A DNA stretch of 64,000 bases from Streptomyces sp. NBC_00289. GTDB taxonomy: Bacteria; Actinomycetota; Actinomycetes; Streptomycetales; Streptomycetaceae. The notes below the pieces were generated by a model. That model saw nothing but the letters and a program-made list of their open reading frames with translations, ran no database searches and was not told where the DNA came from. The stretch covers positions 1,860,001-1,924,000 of the forward strand of contig NZ_CP108046.1 of the NCBI RefSeq assembly GCF_041435115.1. The letters run 5' to 3'. Made by a program: the position numbers and the translations under genes. Below are positions 8,272 through 15,545 of the stretch, piece by piece (positions within the stretch are counted from its first letter, which is position 1; every line of letters begins with the position of its first letter).

Positions 8272-9279
8272 ATGCGAATCAGCGTGGTGGATGTCGGGTC
8301 GAACACGGTCAGACTCGTGGTGGCGGACACGGCGGACGGGGTGCCCCTGCCGGTGCACACCGCCAAGTGGCGTCTGCGGCTGTCCGAGGACGTCAAGCCC
8401 GGGCAGCCGGTCCCCGAGCACGCCGTCGAGCGGCTCGTCGCCGCGGTCACGGAGGCGAGCAGGACCGCGACCCGGTGGGGTGCTGCCGGCCCCCTGGCCT
8501 TCGCCACCGCCGTGGTGCGCAGCGCGCCGAACCGGCTGGAGGTGCTGCACGCCGTACGGGACCGGACCGGAGTCGGTCTGTGCACGCTGCCGGGCGAGGT
8601 CGAGGCCGAGCTCACCTTCCTGGCGGCCCGCCGCTGGATGGGCTGGCGGTCGGGACCTCTCGCCCTGCTGGACATCGGCGGCGGTTCGTTGGAAGTGGCC
8701 TTCGGGCGCGGCCGGTTGCCGGACTTCGCGGCGTCGCTGCCACTCGGCGCGAACCGGCTCACCCACGAGTTCTTCGCGGACCAGGACCCGCCGACGCCCG
8801 ACCTGGTGCGGGCGCTGCGCCGCAAGGTCCGGCACCAGCTGCGGGACGCGGCGGCGCGCATCCGGTGGGAGGGCCCGCGCATCGCGGTCGCCACCTCCCG
8901 CACCTTCCAGCAACTGGGTCGGCTCTGCGGGGCCCAGCCCGGGCGTCACGGTCCGTTCGTGGAACGACAGTTGCACCGCACGGACCTCGGCCTGGCGATC
9001 GACCGGCTGGCCGCCCTGCCCACCGCCGAGCGCGCCCTGCTGCCCGGCATCTCCGCACCGCGCGCCGGGCAGAGTCTGGCCGGCGCCGTGGTGGGCCACA
9101 CCGCGATGAAGCTGACCGGCATCGAGACGGTGACCATCTGCCCCTGGGCGATACGCGAGGGCATCCTGCTGCGCCACATCGAGGACGGCGCCTCCTGGTG
9201 GGCGGAGATCTCCCGCCGCGAGGAGGAGGCCGCCACCCGCGAACCGGTCCCCCTGCGCATCGCCACCACGACCAGCTGA
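8272..9279 (+). CDS. Ppx/GppA family phosphatase (exopolyphosphatase-like)
   Basis: A 335-aa protein of the ASKHA fold that hydrolyses polyphosphate or pppGpp-type phosphoanhydrides in the cytoplasm. The N-terminus reads VVDVGSNTVRLVVAD (first phosphate-binding loop), and LLDIGGGSLEVAFG is the second nucleotide/phosphate loop. Length fits the short actinobacterial Ppx class, which lacks the C-terminal HD-like domain. The ATG at 8272 has no obvious Shine-Dalgarno sequence, so translation from a leaderless or very short-leader mRNA is possible. It has no evident functional link to the exporter genes upstream. Substrate cannot be decided from sequence. Confidence 0.88.
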   Translation: MRISVVDVGSNTVRLVVADTADGVPLPVHTAKWRLRLSEDVKPGQPVPEHAVERLVAAVTEASRTATRWGAAGPLAFATAVVRSAPNRLEVLHAVRDRTGVGLCTLPGEVEAELTFLAARRWMGWRSGPLALLDIGGGSLEVAFGRGRLPDFAASLPLGANRLTHEFFADQDPPTPDLVRALRRKVRHQLRDAAARIRWEGPRIAVATSRTFQQLGRLCGAQPGRHGPFVERQLHRTDLGLAIDRLAALPTAERALLPGISAPRAGQSLAGAVVGHTAMKLTGIETVTICPWAIREGILLRHIEDGASWWAEISRREEEAATREPVPLRIATTTS

Positions 9280-9331
9280 CCAGCGCGGAACGCACCGCCG
9301 AGCACCGTCGAACACGGAAAGGACCATCCCC

Positions 9332-9514
9332 ATGTCAGCCGACGAGAACCGCTCCGGAGAGCGACCCGAGACAGCTCTCCAGGAAGTCCTCAAGGAGGTC
9401 GAGGACCAGGAGAACCGCACCCGCGACTCCACAGAGCAACGCCACCACACCGGCGAGGCCGGAGAGACCATCACCCCGAACCCGACCGCCCAGGAGAATT
9501 CCCGAGGCGAGTGA
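9332..9514 (+). CDS. Small hydrophilic acidic protein, unknown function
   Basis: A 60-aa reading frame with a good GGAAAGGA ribosome site 9 nt before the ATG. The product is rich in Glu, Asp, Arg, Gln and Thr, has no Cys or hydrophobic segment, and contains a likely short amphipathic helix (ETALQEVLKEVEDQENR). It lies 52 nt after the Ppx-like gene on the same strand and may be co-transcribed. It is followed at once by a GC-rich hairpin and tandem repeats. I do not recognise a family. It is supported as a gene by start signals and composition only. Confidence 0.5.
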   Translation: MSADENRSGERPETALQEVLKEVEDQENRTRDSTEQRHHTGEAGETITPNPTAQENSRGE

Positions 9515-9546
9515 CGAAACGCGAGGCAAGCGAACACCACCACAGT

Positions 9547-9569
9547 CCCGCGCCCCAAAGGGGCGCGGG
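9547..9569 (+). terminator. GC-rich hairpin after the small acidic protein gene
   Basis: Perfect 10-bp inverted repeat (9547-9556 with 9560-9569) with an AAA loop, 32 nt after the stop at 9514. Its right arm is also the start of the first 63-bp repeat copy, so the repeat family may have spread from terminator-like sequence. Confidence 0.6.
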
Positions 9570-9804
9570 GAACTGCGCGACCGGCCACGACGCACCCGCA
9601 GACAACGCACGGGCCTAAAAAAGGGGCGCGGGGAACTGCGCAACCAGCCACGACGCACCCGCAGCCGACGCACCGGCCTAAAGAAGGGGCGCGGGGAACT
9701 GCGCGACCGGCCACGACGCACCCGCAGCCGACGCACCGGCCTAAAAAAGGAGCGCGGGGAACTGCGCAACCAGCCACGACGCACCCGCAGCCGACGCACC
9801 GGCC
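9557..9804. repeat. Four tandem copies of a 63-bp Streptomyces intergenic repeat
   Basis: The GGGGCGCGGGG cores (GGAGCGCGGGG in copy 4) begin at 9560, 9623, 9686 and 9749, an exact 63-bp period. Each copy continues with AACTGCGC, a CCAGCC/CCGGCC variant, ACGACGCACCCGCAG and GGCCTAAA. Copies 1 and 3 share one variant and copies 2 and 4 another, suggesting duplication of a dimer. The GGGGCGCGGGGAACTGCGC core is, from memory, common between Streptomyces genes. There is no spacer diversity, so this is not CRISPR. Confidence 0.9.
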
Positions 9805-9811
9805 CCGCCGA

Positions 9812-9980
9812 CCCACACGTGGTGCGCACCGTCCTCGTTGCCGGTGACGACCACGCCCGCGACCCGGTTGAAGGCGACGGGCCTGCCGTCGTCGTCGGTC
9901 TCGGACAGCATCGCGTCCATCCGTTCCAGGACCCGCTGGGCGACGGAGGACGGCCTGCAGCTGATCACCAATGCCTTCAT
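9812..9980 (-). pseudogene. Truncated, internally deleted flavodoxin/NADPH-FMN reductase gene
   Basis: From the ATG at 9980 the minus strand reads MKALVISC, the usual start of actinobacterial flavodoxin-like proteins, then jumps to PSSVAQRVLERMDAML and VAGVVVTGNEDGAHHV, which in intact members lies about 90 residues further on. The signature TPTW(L)GQ segment between is gone, and after AHHV the frame runs into the 63-bp repeat instead of the C-terminal third. It is therefore a remnant of about 56 codons from a family of about 200 aa. The divergent gene at 10055 probably uses the promoter region just right of it. Confidence 0.7.
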
Positions 9981-10054
9981 ACCGGCTCGAAGTACCCGTA
10001 CTGCCCCGCTCCACGCCCACGGATGCCCCGCCCGCACCCGGGTACCCGGGGCGC

Positions 10055-11080
10055 ATGACGCACGAAGGTCCTGAACCACGGCTGCCGTCCGCGCGGGGTC
10101 CCGTCTCCGCCGCGGTGATGGCGTACCTGCTGGACAACGGCCCGCTGCCGCGCCACGAGGACGCCGCGGGCGCGGACGTGTACGGCGACGATCTCCAGCT
10201 GGCCCTGTACCTCTGCTATGAGCTGCACTACCGCGGTTTCGCGGGCGTGTCCCCGGACCGCGAGTGGGATCCGGAGCTGCTGCGCACCCGCGCGGCCCTC
10301 GAGCACCGCTTCCTGTCCGCCCTGCGCGCGGACACCCCGGCGCACGACAGTGTCGAGGACGCCCTCGCGGACCTGCTCGTCGAACCGGTCGACGGCACGG
10401 GTGTCTCCCACTTCCTGCGCGACAAGGGCGAGCTGTGGCAGGTGCGCGAGTACGCGGCCCAGCGTTCCCTCTACCACCTGAAGGAGGCCGACCCGCACGC
10501 CTGGGTGCTGCCGAGGCTGTGGGGCAGGGCCAAGGCCGGGATGGCGGCGATCGAGTTCGACGAGTACGGCGGCGGCCGCCCCGACCGGGTGCACGCCCGG
10601 CTGTTCGCCGACCTGATGACGGACCTGGACCTGGACACCACTTACGGGCACTACCTCGACGCGGCCTGCGCGGAGGTCCTCGCCACGGTGAACCTCATGT
10701 CCCTCTTCGGCCTGCACCGGTCCCTCAGGGGCGCACTCGTGGGCCACTTCGCGGCGGTCGAGATCACCTCCTCGCCCGGTTCGCGGCGGCTGGCGGAGGC
10801 GATGCGCCGGACGCAGGCCGGCCCGGCCGCCGAGCACTTCTACGACGAGCACGTCGAGGCCGACGCGGTCCACGAGCAGGTCGTACGGCACGAGGTCATC
10901 GGCGGCCTGCTGGCCGAGGAGCCGCACCTCGCCGCCGACGTCGCCTTCGGCCTCGACGCCACCGGACATGTCGAGGACCGTCTCGCCGCGCGCCTGCTCT
11001 CCGACTGGCATGCGGGCCGGTCCTCGCTGCGTACGCCCCTGCCGTCGGGCGGGACTTCGCAAACCTCCCATATTTCCTGA
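10055..11080 (+). CDS. Iron-containing redox enzyme family (haem-oxygenase-like fold)
   Basis: A 341-aa all-helical protein of the haem-oxygenase-like diiron oxidase/oxygenase (HDO, Pfam Haem_oxygenas_2) group. The ATG at 10055 is preferred over an upstream in-frame start at 9971, which would lie inside the flavodoxin remnant. Helices rich in Glu, His and Asp that could bind iron are visible in the C-terminal half: LYHLKEADPHAW, AAIEFDEYGGG, LDTTYGHYL, EHFYDEHVEADAVHE and the final VAFGLDATGHVE. Its stop is immediately followed by the start of a methyltransferase gene, and a CDGSH iron-sulfur gene comes third, so the three form a tight operon with an iron theme. Substrate is unknown. Confidence 0.8.
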   Translation: MTHEGPEPRLPSARGPVSAAVMAYLLDNGPLPRHEDAAGADVYGDDLQLALYLCYELHYRGFAGVSPDREWDPELLRTRAALEHRFLSALRADTPAHDSVEDALADLLVEPVDGTGVSHFLRDKGELWQVREYAAQRSLYHLKEADPHAWVLPRLWGRAKAGMAAIEFDEYGGGRPDRVHARLFADLMTDLDLDTTYGHYLDAACAEVLATVNLMSLFGLHRSLRGALVGHFAAVEITSSPGSRRLAEAMRRTQAGPAAEHFYDEHVEADAVHEQVVRHEVIGGLLAEEPHLAADVAFGLDATGHVEDRLAARLLSDWHAGRSSLRTPLPSGGTSQTSHIS

Positions 11081-11770
11081 ATGTCGGGGTACTTGGCCGA
11101 GGTGAACTCACTGCGACCCCACCTGTCACTCCCGGGCGTCTACGCACCCCAGGAGGACACGGCCCTGCTGGCCGGAGCTCTGTCCGAAGAACCGCTCGCG
11201 CCGGGTGCCGACGTCCTCGACGTGGGAACCGGTTCCGGCGCGCTGGCGCTGGCGGCCGCACGCCGCGGGGCACGGGTGACGGCGGTGGACGTCTCCTGGC
11301 GCGCGGTGTGCACGGCACGACTGAACGCCTGGCTGGCCGGCGTGCCGGTGCGCGTCCGCCACGGGAACCTCTTCGACGTCGTACGGGATCGGTCCTACGA
11401 CCTCATCCTCAGCAATCCGCCGTACGTGCCGGCGCCCACGACGGCGGTGCGGCCGCCGCGCGGCCGGGCCCGGGCCTGGGACGCGGGCCACGACGGGCGG
11501 CTCGTCCTGGACCGGATCTGCGGGGAGGCACCCGGGCTGCTGTGCCCCGGAGGAGTGCTGTTGATGGTGCACTCGGCACTCAGCGACCCGGAACTGACGG
11601 TGGGAGACCTGCGCTCGGCGGGTCTGAAGGCCGCCGTGACACGGCGCAGCCGCATCGACTTCGGTCCGGTGCTGCGCGCGAGAACGGGCTGGCTGCGGGA
11701 ACGCGGGCTGTTGTCGCCCGCCGAGATGAAGGAAGAGCTGGTGGTCGTCCGTGCCGAACTCCCCGTCTGA
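11081..11770 (+). CDS. Class I SAM-dependent methyltransferase (HemK/PrmC-like)
   Basis: A 229-aa methyltransferase with motif I DVGTGSG (47-53), acidic motif II VTAVD and the catalytic NPPY motif (112-115). That motif is typical of enzymes methylating glutamine or other amide nitrogens, or RNA bases. It is shorter than PrmC because it lacks the N-terminal helical substrate domain, resembling archaeal/eukaryotic HemK2 types. The ATG directly follows the upstream stop with zero spacing, and its end overlaps the CDGSH gene by 20 nt, so all three are probably co-translated. The target is not predictable; modification of an operon partner is only a guess. Confidence 0.85.
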   Translation: MSGYLAEVNSLRPHLSLPGVYAPQEDTALLAGALSEEPLAPGADVLDVGTGSGALALAAARRGARVTAVDVSWRAVCTARLNAWLAGVPVRVRHGNLFDVVRDRSYDLILSNPPYVPAPTTAVRPPRGRARAWDAGHDGRLVLDRICGEAPGLLCPGGVLLMVHSALSDPELTVGDLRSAGLKAAVTRRSRIDFGPVLRARTGWLRERGLLSPAEMKEELVVVRAELPV

Positions 11771-11966
11771 CCCGCCCCGCCGGATCAAGGTGCAGCGCCG
11801 GGGCCCGTTGCTGGTGGAGGGCCCGGTGGAAGTGGAACTGGAGGACGGGACCACGGTGTCCTCCGACCGCTTCCGGGTGGCCCTGTGCACCTGTCGCCGC
11901 AGCCGCCGCTATCCGTGGTGCGACACCAGCCACAGGGACCGCGAACAGGACCGGAACCGTCGCTGA
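11751..11966 (+). CDS. CDGSH-type iron-sulfur protein
   Basis: A 71-aa protein with one CDGSH motif, Cys46-x-Cys48-x2-Ser-x3-Pro-x-Cys57-Asp-Thr-Ser-His61. It should bind a [2Fe-2S] cluster through three Cys and one His, and act in electron transfer or cluster handling. The usual Gly of CDGSH is Thr59. There is no membrane helix. The GTG start lies inside the end of the methyltransferase gene (20-nt overlap), so expression is coupled. A basic tail follows the motif. It is the third gene of the diiron-oxidase operon and a plausible electron donor to the first gene's product. Confidence 0.88.
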   Translation: MPNSPSDPPRRIKVQRRGPLLVEGPVEVELEDGTTVSSDRFRVALCTCRRSRRYPWCDTSHRDREQDRNRR

Positions 11967-11985
11967 CACGGTCATGAGCCGAGGT

Positions 11986-12016
11986 GCCGGCGGGTGGCCC
12001 CACTCCGCCCGCCGGC
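11986..12016 (+). terminator. Hairpin after the HDO-methyltransferase-CDGSH operon
   Basis: 9-bp perfect stem (11986-11994 with 12008-12016), 13-nt loop, 19 nt after the CDGSH stop. A second small inverted repeat (12022-12027 with 12030-12035) follows directly. Confidence 0.5.
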
Positions 12017-12111
12017 CCCCGGTGCGAGATCGCACGTCCCCGCGACAGGGGCCCGCACTCCCCATAGGCGGACCCCTTCGGCGTTCACGAGGACCGCGCG
12101 ATCCCGGTCTC

Positions 12112-12546
12112 TCAGAACGCGAAGACGCTCACCCCGAGGGAGCTCTTCACGCACTCGTTGGCGAAGGTGCGCTCGTAGGAGACGCGCTTGCCGCGCCAGA
12201 CGCCGTCCACCGTGACGACCACGGGGGCGTACTGCTTGGTGCACGTCACGTCGTCCCTGGCCGTCAGGACGTCGAAGTCCCCGTCGGCGGCACGAAGTTC
12301 GGCGCAGGCGAGGGCCGGGGCCGGGTGGGTGCCGGAGGCCGTCGGAGCGCAGTTGAGGGTGACCGCCCGTTCGGGGGTCACGGTGGCCGCGTCCTCGCCG
12401 TGTCCCATGGTGAGCACCAGGGCCGACGGGGCGTAGAGCCCGGCCGGGGCGGCGGGCGGGGCGGCGAGGGCGGCGCCGGTGAGAGGCCCGCAGACGGCGG
12501 TGGCCGTCAGGCCGAGGGTCGCTGCCCAACGCGCGGTGTTCCGCAT
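12112..12546 (-). CDS. Streptomyces subtilisin inhibitor-like protease inhibitor
   Basis: A 144-aa secreted inhibitor. The ATG at 12546 is used because a GGAAGG site lies 9 nt upstream; the ATG at 12555 abuts that site and would be too close. The signal peptide ends near ALAAP (28-30). The SSI domain carries the four conserved cysteines, Cys66-Cys81 and Cys102-Cys132. Aligning CTKQYAP with the SSI reactive loop CPMVYDP puts Lys104 at P1 and Gln105 at P1', predicting strong trypsin-type as well as subtilisin inhibition, as in plasminostreptin-like members. It probably restrains secreted proteases, including trypsin-like ones in the Streptomyces developmental cascade. The gene stands alone. Confidence 0.95.
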   Translation of the reverse strand: MRNTARWAATLGLTATAVCGPLTGAALAAPPAAPAGLYAPSALVLTMGHGEDAATVTPERAVTLNCAPTASGTHPAPALACAELRAADGDFDVLTARDDVTCTKQYAPVVVTVDGVWRGKRVSYERTFANECVKSSLGVSVFAF

Positions 12547-12869
12547 TGTGTGCATCCTTCCGCTTGATTCGAGGTGTGCCGTCTCCGGCCGGGTTGTGCC
12601 CGGAGCGGCGAGCGCGAGTCTGCCGAGTCCGCCGCCGAATCTCACATCGACCCCATGGGTTTCAGTAACCTTGCGTATTGAATCAGTGGCGTGAAGTCAC
12701 GGAAGTCGAACGTTTCAACGCCGAAACCAAGCGGTTCTTGATCACTTCATGCCGCCGGTTGGCCGGATTCCCCCTGCTCGTTAATAGTCCTGAAACATTC
12801 CGCTTCAGCCCTGAGCGCACTCCGCCGCGATCCCTTGCGTTCACGTTCGATCGGAGTAATCGTGATTAC
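12547..12869 (+). promoter_or_regulatory. AT-richer divergent promoter region with inverted repeat before the 12870 gene
   Basis: This 323-bp gap between divergent genes is visibly less GC-rich than its surroundings. Directly before the ATG at 12870 lies GTAATC-GT-GATTAC (12856-12869), and GATTAC recurs inside the start region, giving an operator-like set of half-sites. A TTGCGT hexamer at 12835 with a TAAT-containing hexamer 16 nt later could be a promoter, but the match is weak. No gene is seen in the gap. Confidence 0.35.
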
Positions 12870-13442
12870 ATGATTACGACAGAGCAACAAGAGAAGCTGC
12901 GCGGCTGGTTCGCCGGCCGGCTGCCCGACGACCTCTTCGAGTCCCCCGCCGAGGTGACGGTGGACCGGGAGGAGATCACCGTGGTCGGCCGCATCCCCGA
13001 ACCCCGGCTGGCCGAGGACGCCCCGGCCGCCGAGCGGGACGCGGCCCTGCAGGCCCGTATCCAGGAGTTCCGGGAGCGCAGCCGGGAGGACCGGATCGCG
13101 GTGGCCCGCGAGGCCGAGCACCGGTTCGGCCGGAAGGTCTCCTGGGGCGTGGAGTGCGGGGACCGGCGTGCCCTGTTCACCCACGTGGCGGCCCCCGTCA
13201 TGACCCGGCTGCGCCAGCCCGAGCGTCAGGTCCTCGACACCCTGATCGCCGGCGGGGTCGCCCGCAGCCGCAGCGACGCCCTCGCCTGGTGCGTCCGCCT
13301 GGTCCAGCGCCACACCGACGACTGGCTCACGGAACTGCGCGATTCCCTGGAACACGTGCAGCGGGTGCGCGCCCAGGGGCCCGACGCCGAGGCGGAGGAC
13401 ACCCCGGCCGAGCCTCGCGCGGACGACGACCGGAACGACTGA
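12870..13442 (+). CDS. Conserved actinobacterial protein of unknown function
   Basis: A 190-aa soluble protein. The start is placed at the ATG (MITTEQQEKLRGWFAGRLPDD) because upstream in-frame sequence back to 12678 is AT-richer and unlike coding Streptomyces DNA. The product is rich in charged residues and mainly helical, with an Arg/Glu-rich central helix (LQARIQEFRERSREDRIAVA) and a C-terminal segment TRLRQPERQVLDTLI ... ARSRSDALAWCVRLV. The latter resembles a ribbon-helix-helix or small helical DNA-binding unit in pattern only. The tail is acidic and disordered. I recognise it as a family recurring in Streptomyces but know no function. An inverted repeat touches its start codon and may mediate autoregulation. 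Confidence 0.7.
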   Translation: MITTEQQEKLRGWFAGRLPDDLFESPAEVTVDREEITVVGRIPEPRLAEDAPAAERDAALQARIQEFRERSREDRIAVAREAEHRFGRKVSWGVECGDRRALFTHVAAPVMTRLRQPERQVLDTLIAGGVARSRSDALAWCVRLVQRHTDDWLTELRDSLEHVQRVRAQGPDAEAEDTPAEPRADDDRND

Positions 13443-13473
13443 GCACGAACGCCCGGGACGACGGAGAACGGAC

Positions 13474-13509
<36 letters not shown>

Positions 13510-13576
13510 CGGGAACGAGTCCCCGGGCGGTTCCGCGTCGGCCCGCACTGTCAGACCCCTCGGCTAGGTTGCCCGC

Positions 13577-14275
13577 ATGACCAACTACGTATTGGTGGCG
13601 GGGTCGTGGCTCGGGGCGTGGGCGTGGGACGAGGTGGCGGCCGAGCTGAGAGCGGCCGGGCACGACGCGCATCCCCTGACGCTGTCGGGCCTCGCCGAGC
13701 GGCAGGGTGTTCCCGCCGGACAGCAGACCCACGTCCAGGACATCGTCGACGAGATCGAGCGGCTCGACCTGCGGGAGGTGGTCCTGGTCGGGCACAGCTA
13801 CGCCGGCGTGCCGGTCGGCCAGGCGGCCGAGCGGATCGGCGACCGGCTGCGGCGCGTGGTGTTCGTCGACTCGAACGTGCCGGTGGACGGCGAGTCGTTC
13901 CTCTCGGGCTGGCCGAGCGACCATGTGCGGCAGTCGATCGCGGACAACGCCGGCTTCTGGCCGCCGTTCGGCACGGACGACTACGCCGGCGAGGGGCTGA
14001 CGGACGAGCAGATCGCCCGGCTCGTGGGCGGCGGCACTCCCCATCCCGGCGCCACCCTCACCGAGCCGGCCGTCCTGAAGCGGCCTCTCGGTGAGCTCCC
14101 GGCCACGTACGTCCTGTGCTCGCTCGACGGCGGCGGGGAGCCCGATCCGCTCGTGTCCGCTCTCGTGCGGGACCAGGGCTGGCAGTTGGTGCGGCTGGCC
14201 ACCGGCCACTGGCCGATGTTCTCCCAGCCGCGCGAACTGGCCCGTGTACTGCGCGAGTCGGCGGCCACGGACTGA
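13577..14275 (+). CDS. Alpha/beta hydrolase (EstC/MenH-like)
   Basis: A 232-aa single-domain alpha/beta hydrolase. The nucleophile elbow GHSYAG places Ser74, and the conserved oxyanion-side start VLVAGSWLGAWAW and C-terminal ATGHWPMF (catalytic His) match the small esterase/hydroxynitrile-lyase-like family common in Streptomyces. The acid residue is probably the Asp of CSLDGGGEPD. No signal peptide, so cytoplasmic. It is followed 70 nt later by an FMN-dependent oxidase on the same strand and might share a transcript. The substrate is not predictable. Confidence 0.85.
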   Translation: MTNYVLVAGSWLGAWAWDEVAAELRAAGHDAHPLTLSGLAERQGVPAGQQTHVQDIVDEIERLDLREVVLVGHSYAGVPVGQAAERIGDRLRRVVFVDSNVPVDGESFLSGWPSDHVRQSIADNAGFWPPFGTDDYAGEGLTDEQIARLVGGGTPHPGATLTEPAVLKRPLGELPATYVLCSLDGGGEPDPLVSALVRDQGWQLVRLATGHWPMFSQPRELARVLRESAATD

Positions 14276-14345
14276 TCCAGGGCCGGCATACCGCCCGGTA
14301 TCGTGCGGGCAGCGCGTGCTCGACGACGAGAGGCGGAACGTACGC

Positions 14346-15515
14346 ATGGCCAAGCACTGGGCGGACTTCCAGTACGAGATCTACCTGAACGGGATGACGG
14401 GCGCGGTCCCCCGGCTGCCCACCGACCTGACCCGGCTGGAAGAGCTCACCGAGCAGCGGCTCGGCCCCGGCCCGGTCGGCTATGTGGCGGGCAGCGCCGG
14501 TGACGGGAGCACGGCGCGCGCCAACCGGGCGGCCCTGGAACGCCGTCGGATCGTCCCGCGGATGCTGAGGGACGTGCACGAACGCGATCTGTCGGTCGAG
14601 GTGCTGGGCCGCGCCCTGCCCGCCCCGCTGGCGCTGGCACCGGTGGGCGTCCTGTCGATCATGCATCCGGACGCCGAGCCGGCCGCCGCCCGGGCCGCGG
14701 CCGCGCAGGGCGTGCCCTACATCCTGTCGTCCGCGTCCAGCACGCCGATGGAGCAGGTGGCCGAGGCGATGGGGGACGCTGAGCGCTGGTTCCAGCTGTA
14801 CTGGCCGAAGGACCCGGAAGTCGCCCGGAGCTTCCTGCGCCGGGCGAAGGCGGCCGGGTTCACCGCTCTGTTCGTCACGCTGGACACGCCGCTGCTGTCC
14901 TGGCGTCCGCGCGATCTCGACCAGGCGTACCTGCCGTTCCTGCACGGCGTGGGCACCGCCAACTACTTCTCCGACCCGGCCTTCCTGGCGGGCCTGGCGA
15001 AGCCGGTGCACGAGGACCCGAACGCGGCCGTCATGCACTTCGTCGGCATGTTCGCCGACCCCGCCAAGACCTGGCCGGACCTGGCGCTCCTGCGGGAGAA
15101 CTGGGACGGCCCGATCGTGCTGAAGGGCGTCCTGCACCCGGACGACGCCCGGCTCGCCGCCGACGCCGGGATGGACGGCGTGGTGGTCTCCAACCACGGC
15201 GGCCGCCAGGTGGCCGGTTCGGTGGCGGCGGCGGACGCGCTCCCCCGGGTCGCCGAGGCGGTGGGCGACCGGCTGACCGTCCTGTTCGACAGCGGCGTAC
15301 GCACGGGGGACGACGTTTTCAAGGCGCTCGCGCTGGGGGCACGGGCGGTCCTCCTCGGCCGGCCCTACGTGTACGGCCTCGGCCTCGACGGCCGGTCCGG
15401 CGTCGAGCACGTGATCCGCTGCCTCCTCGCCGAGCTCGACCTCACGCTCGCGCTGTCCGGACACGCCACCCCGGCCACCGTCGGCCCCGCCGACCTCGTC
15501 GAACAGTCCGGCTGA
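14346..15515 (+). CDS. FMN-dependent alpha-hydroxy-acid oxidase (lactate 2-monooxygenase-like)
   Basis: A 389-aa TIM-barrel flavoprotein that oxidises 2-hydroxy acids such as lactate. The ATG at 14346 follows GAGAGGCGG. Motifs in order are the N-terminal FMN-binding APVGVLSIMHPDAE, LDTPLLSWRPRD, the lysine strand GPIVLKGVLHPDDA, the catalytic SNHGGRQ (His base and Arg), and the phosphate-binding DSGVRTGDDVFKALALGARAVLLGRPY. The segment VHEDPNAAVMHFVGMFADPAKTW gives the longer loop 4 seen in lactate 2-monooxygenases. It ends 30 bp from the convergent lectin gene. The exact substrate is inferred from family only. Confidence 0.9.
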   Translation: MAKHWADFQYEIYLNGMTGAVPRLPTDLTRLEELTEQRLGPGPVGYVAGSAGDGSTARANRAALERRRIVPRMLRDVHERDLSVEVLGRALPAPLALAPVGVLSIMHPDAEPAAARAAAAQGVPYILSSASSTPMEQVAEAMGDAERWFQLYWPKDPEVARSFLRRAKAAGFTALFVTLDTPLLSWRPRDLDQAYLPFLHGVGTANYFSDPAFLAGLAKPVHEDPNAAVMHFVGMFADPAKTWPDLALLRENWDGPIVLKGVLHPDDARLAADAGMDGVVVSNHGGRQVAGSVAAADALPRVAEAVGDRLTVLFDSGVRTGDDVFKALALGARAVLLGRPYVYGLGLDGRSGVEHVIRCLLAELDLTLALSGHATPATVGPADLVEQSG

Positions 15516-15545
15516 GCCCTCCGTCAGGCGTCCCCGCCGTCGCCC

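Noticed and set aside
9557..9804. Regular 63-bp periodicity considered as a CRISPR array
   Set aside because: The whole unit repeats with no unique spacers, period too uniform, and no cas genes; it is a tandem intergenic repeat.
12678..12869. N-terminal extension of the unknown gene to 12678
   Set aside because: That stretch is AT-richer and lacks Streptomyces codon bias; the ATG at 12870 begins the normal coding pattern.
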